The notes under the pieces: generated by a model
Databases searched by the model: none
What the model was told of the DNA's origin: nothing
The model's input: only the letters and a program-made list of their open reading frames with translations
Assembly: GCF_030269925.1 (NCBI RefSeq)
Contig: NC_085131.1
Span: 14,245,501 to 14,309,500 of the forward strand
Source of the DNA: Bombyx mori
Lineage: Eukaryota; Arthropoda; Insecta; Lepidoptera; Bombycidae
Reading direction: 5' to 3'
Length of the DNA: 64,000 bases
Part shown: positions 60,822 to 64,000 of the stretch, in pieces
How the letters are laid out: each line of letters begins with the position of its first letter
Position numbering within the stretch: position 1 is the stretch's first letter
Made by a program: the position numbers and the translations under genes

Positions 60822-63800
60822 GTATACACACGCCCCCGCACGGACCCGCGCTGTTTACCGCCGCGCACGGCCTGCTCGCACTGCGTCTGCACTCGCACGC
60901 CGCGTCAGTATACACACGCCCCCGCACGGACCCGCGCTGTTCACCGCCGCGCACGGCCTGCTCGCACTGCGTCTGCACTCGCACGCCGCGTCAGTATACA
61001 CACGCCCCCGCACGGACCCGCGCTGTTCACCGCCGCGCACGGCCTGCTCGCACTGCGTCTGCACTCGCACGCCGCGTCAGTATACACACGCCCCCGCACG
61101 GACCCGCGCTGTTCACCGCCGCGCACGGCCTGCTCGCACTGCGTCTGCACTCGCACGCCGCGTCAGTATACACACGCCCCCGCACGGACCCGCGCTGTTC
61201 ACCGCCGCGCACGGCCTGCTCGCACTGCGTCTGCACTCGCACGCCGCGTCAGTATACACACGCCCCCGCACGGACCCGCGCTGTTCACCGCCGCGCACGG
61301 CCTGCTCGCACTGCGTCTGCACTCGCACGCCGCGTCAGTATACACACGCCCCCGCACGGACCCGCGCTGTTCACCGCCGCGCACGGCCTGCTCGCACTGC
61401 GTCTGCACTCGCACGCCGCGTCAGTATACACACGCCCCCGCACGGACCCGCGCTGTTCACCGCCGCGCACGGCCTGCTCGCACTGCGTCTGCACTCGCAC
61501 GCCGCGTCAGTATACACACGCCCCCGCACGGACCCGCGCTGTTTACCGCCGCGCACGGCCTGCTCGCACTGCGTCTGCACTCGCACGCCGCGTCAGTATA
61601 CACACGCCCCCGCACGGACCCGCGCTGTTCACCGCCGCGCACGGCCTGCTCGCACTGCGTCTGCACTCGCACGCCGCGTCAGTATACACACGCCCCCGCA
61701 CGGACCCGCGCTGTTCACCGCCGCGCACGGCCTGCTCGCACTGCGTCTGCACTCGCACGCCGCGTCAGTATACACACGCCCCCGCACGGACCCGCGCTGT
61801 TCACCGCCGCGCACGGCCTGCTCGCACTGCGTCTGCACTCGCACGCCGCGTCAGTATACACACGCCCCCGCACGGACCCGCGCTGTTCACCGCCGCGCAC
61901 GGCCTGCTCGCACTGCGTCTGCACTCGCACGCCGCGTCAGTATACACACGCCCCCGCACGGACCCGCGCTGTTCACCGCCGCGCACGGCCTGCTCGCACT
62001 GCGTCTGCACTCGCACGCCGCGTCAGTATACACACGCCCCCGCACGGACCCGCGCTGTTCACCGCCGCGCACGGCCTGCTCGCACTGCGTCTGCACTCGC
62101 ACGCCGCGTCAGTATACACACGCCCCCGCACGGACCCGCGCTGTTCACCGCCGCGCACGGCCTGCTCGCACTGCGTCTGCACTCGCACGCCGCGTCAGTA
62201 TACACACGCCCCCGCACGGACCCGCGCTGTTCACCGCCGCGCACGGCCTGCTCGCACTGCGTCTGCACTCGCACGCCGCGTCAGTATACACACGCCCCCG
62301 CACGGACCCGCGCTGTTCACCGCCGCGCACGGCCTGCTCGCACTGCGTCTGCACTCGCACGCCGCGTCAGTATACACACGCCCCCGCACGGACCCGCGCT
62401 GTTCACCGCCGCGCACGGCCTGCTCGCACTGCGTCTGCACTCGCACGCCGCGTCAGTATACACACGCCCCCGCACGGACCCGCGCTGTTCACCGCCGCGC
62501 ACGGCCTGCTCGCACTGCGTCTGCACTCGCACGCCGCGTCAGTATACACACGCCCCCGCACGGACCCGCGCTGTTCACCGCCGCGCACGGCCTGCTCGCA
62601 CTGCGTCTGCACTCGCACGCCGCGTCAGTATACACACGCCCCCGCACGGACCCGCGCTGTTCACCGCCGCGCACGGCCTGCTCGCACTGCGTCTGCACTC
62701 GCACGCCGCGTCAGTATACACACGCCCCCGCACGGACCCGCGCTGTTCACCGCCGCGCACGGCCTGCTCGCACTGCGTCTGCACTCGCACGCCGCGTCAG
62801 TATACACACGCCCCCGCACGGACCCGCGCTGTTCACCGCCGCGCACGGCCTGCTCGCACTGCGTCTGCACTCGCACGCCGCGTCAGTATACACACGCCCC
62901 CGCACGGACCCGCGCTGTTCACCGCCGCGCACGGCCTGCTCGCACTGCGTCTGCACTCGCACGCCGCGTCAGTATACACACGCCCCCGCACGGACCCGCG
63001 CTGTTCACCGCCGCGCACGGCCTGCTCGCACTGCGTCTGCACTCGCACGCCGCGTCAGTATACACACGCCCCCGCACGGACCCGCGCTGTTCACCGCCGC
63101 GCACGGCCTGCTCGCACTGCGTCTGCACTCGCACGCCGCGTCAGTATACACACGCCCCCGCACGGACCCGCGCTGTTCACCGCCGCGCACGGCCTGCTCG
63201 CACTGCGTCTGCACTCGCACGCCGCGTCAGTATACACACGCCCCCGCACGGACCCGCGCTGTTCACCGCCGCGCACGGCCTGCTCGCACTGCGTCTGCAC
63301 TCGCACGCCGCGTCAGTATACACACGCCCCCGCACGGACCCGCGCTGTTCACCGCCGCGCACGGCCTGCTCGCACTGCGTCTGCACTCGCACGCCGCGTC
63401 AGTATACACACGCCCCCGCACGGACCCGCGCTGTTCACCGCCGCGCACGGCCTGCTCGCACTGCGTCTGCACTCGCACGCCGCGTCAGTATACACACGCC
63501 CCCGCACGGACCCGCGCTGTTCACCGCCGCGCACGGCCTGCTCGCACTGCGTCTGCACTCGCACGCCGCGTCAGTATACACACGCCCCCGCACGGACCCG
63601 CGCTGTTCACCGCCGCGCACGGCCTGCTCGCACTGCGTCTGCACTCGCACGCCGCGTCAGTATACACACGCCCCCGCACGGACCCGCGCTGTTCACCGCC
63701 GCGCACGGCCTGCTCGCACTGCGTCTGCACTCGCACGCCGCGTCAGTATACACACGCCCCCGCACGGACCCGCGCTGTTCACCGCCGCGCACGGCCTGCT

Positions 63801-64000
63801 CGCACTGCGTCTGCACTCGCACGCCGCGTCAGTATACACACGCCCCCGCACGGACCCGCGCTGTTCACCGCCGCGCACGGCCTGCTCGCACTGCGTCTGC
63901 ACTCGCACGCCGCGTCAGTATACACACGCCCCCGCACGGACCCGCGCTGTTCACCGCCGCGCACGGCCTGCTCGCACTGCGTCTGCACTCGCACGCCGCG
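60748..64000 (+). repeat. 86-bp tandem array of the Nup133 exon 9/intron 9 junction
   Basis: About 37.8 units of 86 bp run to the window end. The unit equals 74 nt of exon 9 (60748-60821) plus 12 nt of intron (GTATACACACGC, 60822-60833). Units appear identical except for a C-to-T change (TTCACC to TTTACC) in the unit at about 60855 and again in one eight units on. GC content is high and there is no ATG or stop codon in any plus-strand frame. The periodic 71-codon minus-strand frames are by-products of the repeat. The array end is not in the window. Confidence 0.97.

Noticed and set aside
60653..63994. Series of 71-codon minus-strand frames every 86 bp
   Set aside because: They are the same frame repeated by the tandem array, on the strand opposite to Nup133, with no independent support.
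60748..64000. CRISPR-like regular array
   Set aside because: The whole unit repeats with no variable spacers, and it is derived from a Nup133 exon in an animal genome.

Overview
The window is genomic DNA of a lepidopteran, most likely Bombyx (silkworm) or a close relative. The reasons are split genes with short GT-AG introns, many copies of a tRNA-headed SINE that matches the Bm1 family in architecture (about 430 bp full length), non-autonomous Helitrons ending in hairpin plus CTAG, several Jockey-superfamily LINEs and a BEL/Pao LTR retrotransposon. No prokaryotic-type feature was found.

Layout. 1-17.3 kb holds two full-length Jockey-type LINEs on the minus strand. Each has intact ORF1 and ORF2, a poly(A) tail and a perfect target-site duplication (TSD): 1175-6480 with an 11-bp TSD and 9559-14732 with a 12-bp TSD. 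Older SINE, LINE and Helitron debris lies between them. 17305-34592 is one composite BEL/Pao element on the minus strand, flanked by ATAG. Both of its LTRs carry a copy of the same 914-codon LINE at the matching place. The left LTR keeps a nearly whole LINE with ORF1 and ORF2; the right LTR keeps ORF2 only, after two deletions. The body has gag, an A17-type protease, part of RT, a remnant of RNase H and an integrase. Its pol is frameshifted and has lost the RT catalytic region. 34.6-40.5 kb is gene-free and full of repeat fragments.

40501-52133 on the minus strand is a complete host gene for the condensin subunit SMC2: 22 exons, 1172 residues, all exon phases consistent, one GC-AG intron. 52.1-56.3 kb is an upstream region filled by a Helitron, two decayed LINEs and a SINE. 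56309 onward on the plus strand is the 5' part of the nucleoporin gene Nup133 (nine exons, 441 codons here). From 60748 to the window end the DNA is a nearly perfect 86-bp tandem array. Its unit is the last 74 nt of Nup133 exon 9 plus the first 12 nt of the following intron, so every unit carries a copy of the splice donor.

How it fits together. SMC2 and Nup133 are divergently transcribed, and both act on chromosomes or the nuclear envelope in dividing cells, but no shared promoter can be shown. The rest of the window is a record of nested retroelement activity. The two points most worth following are the LINE-bearing LTRs of the BEL/Pao element and the exon-intron-junction minisatellite in Nup133.
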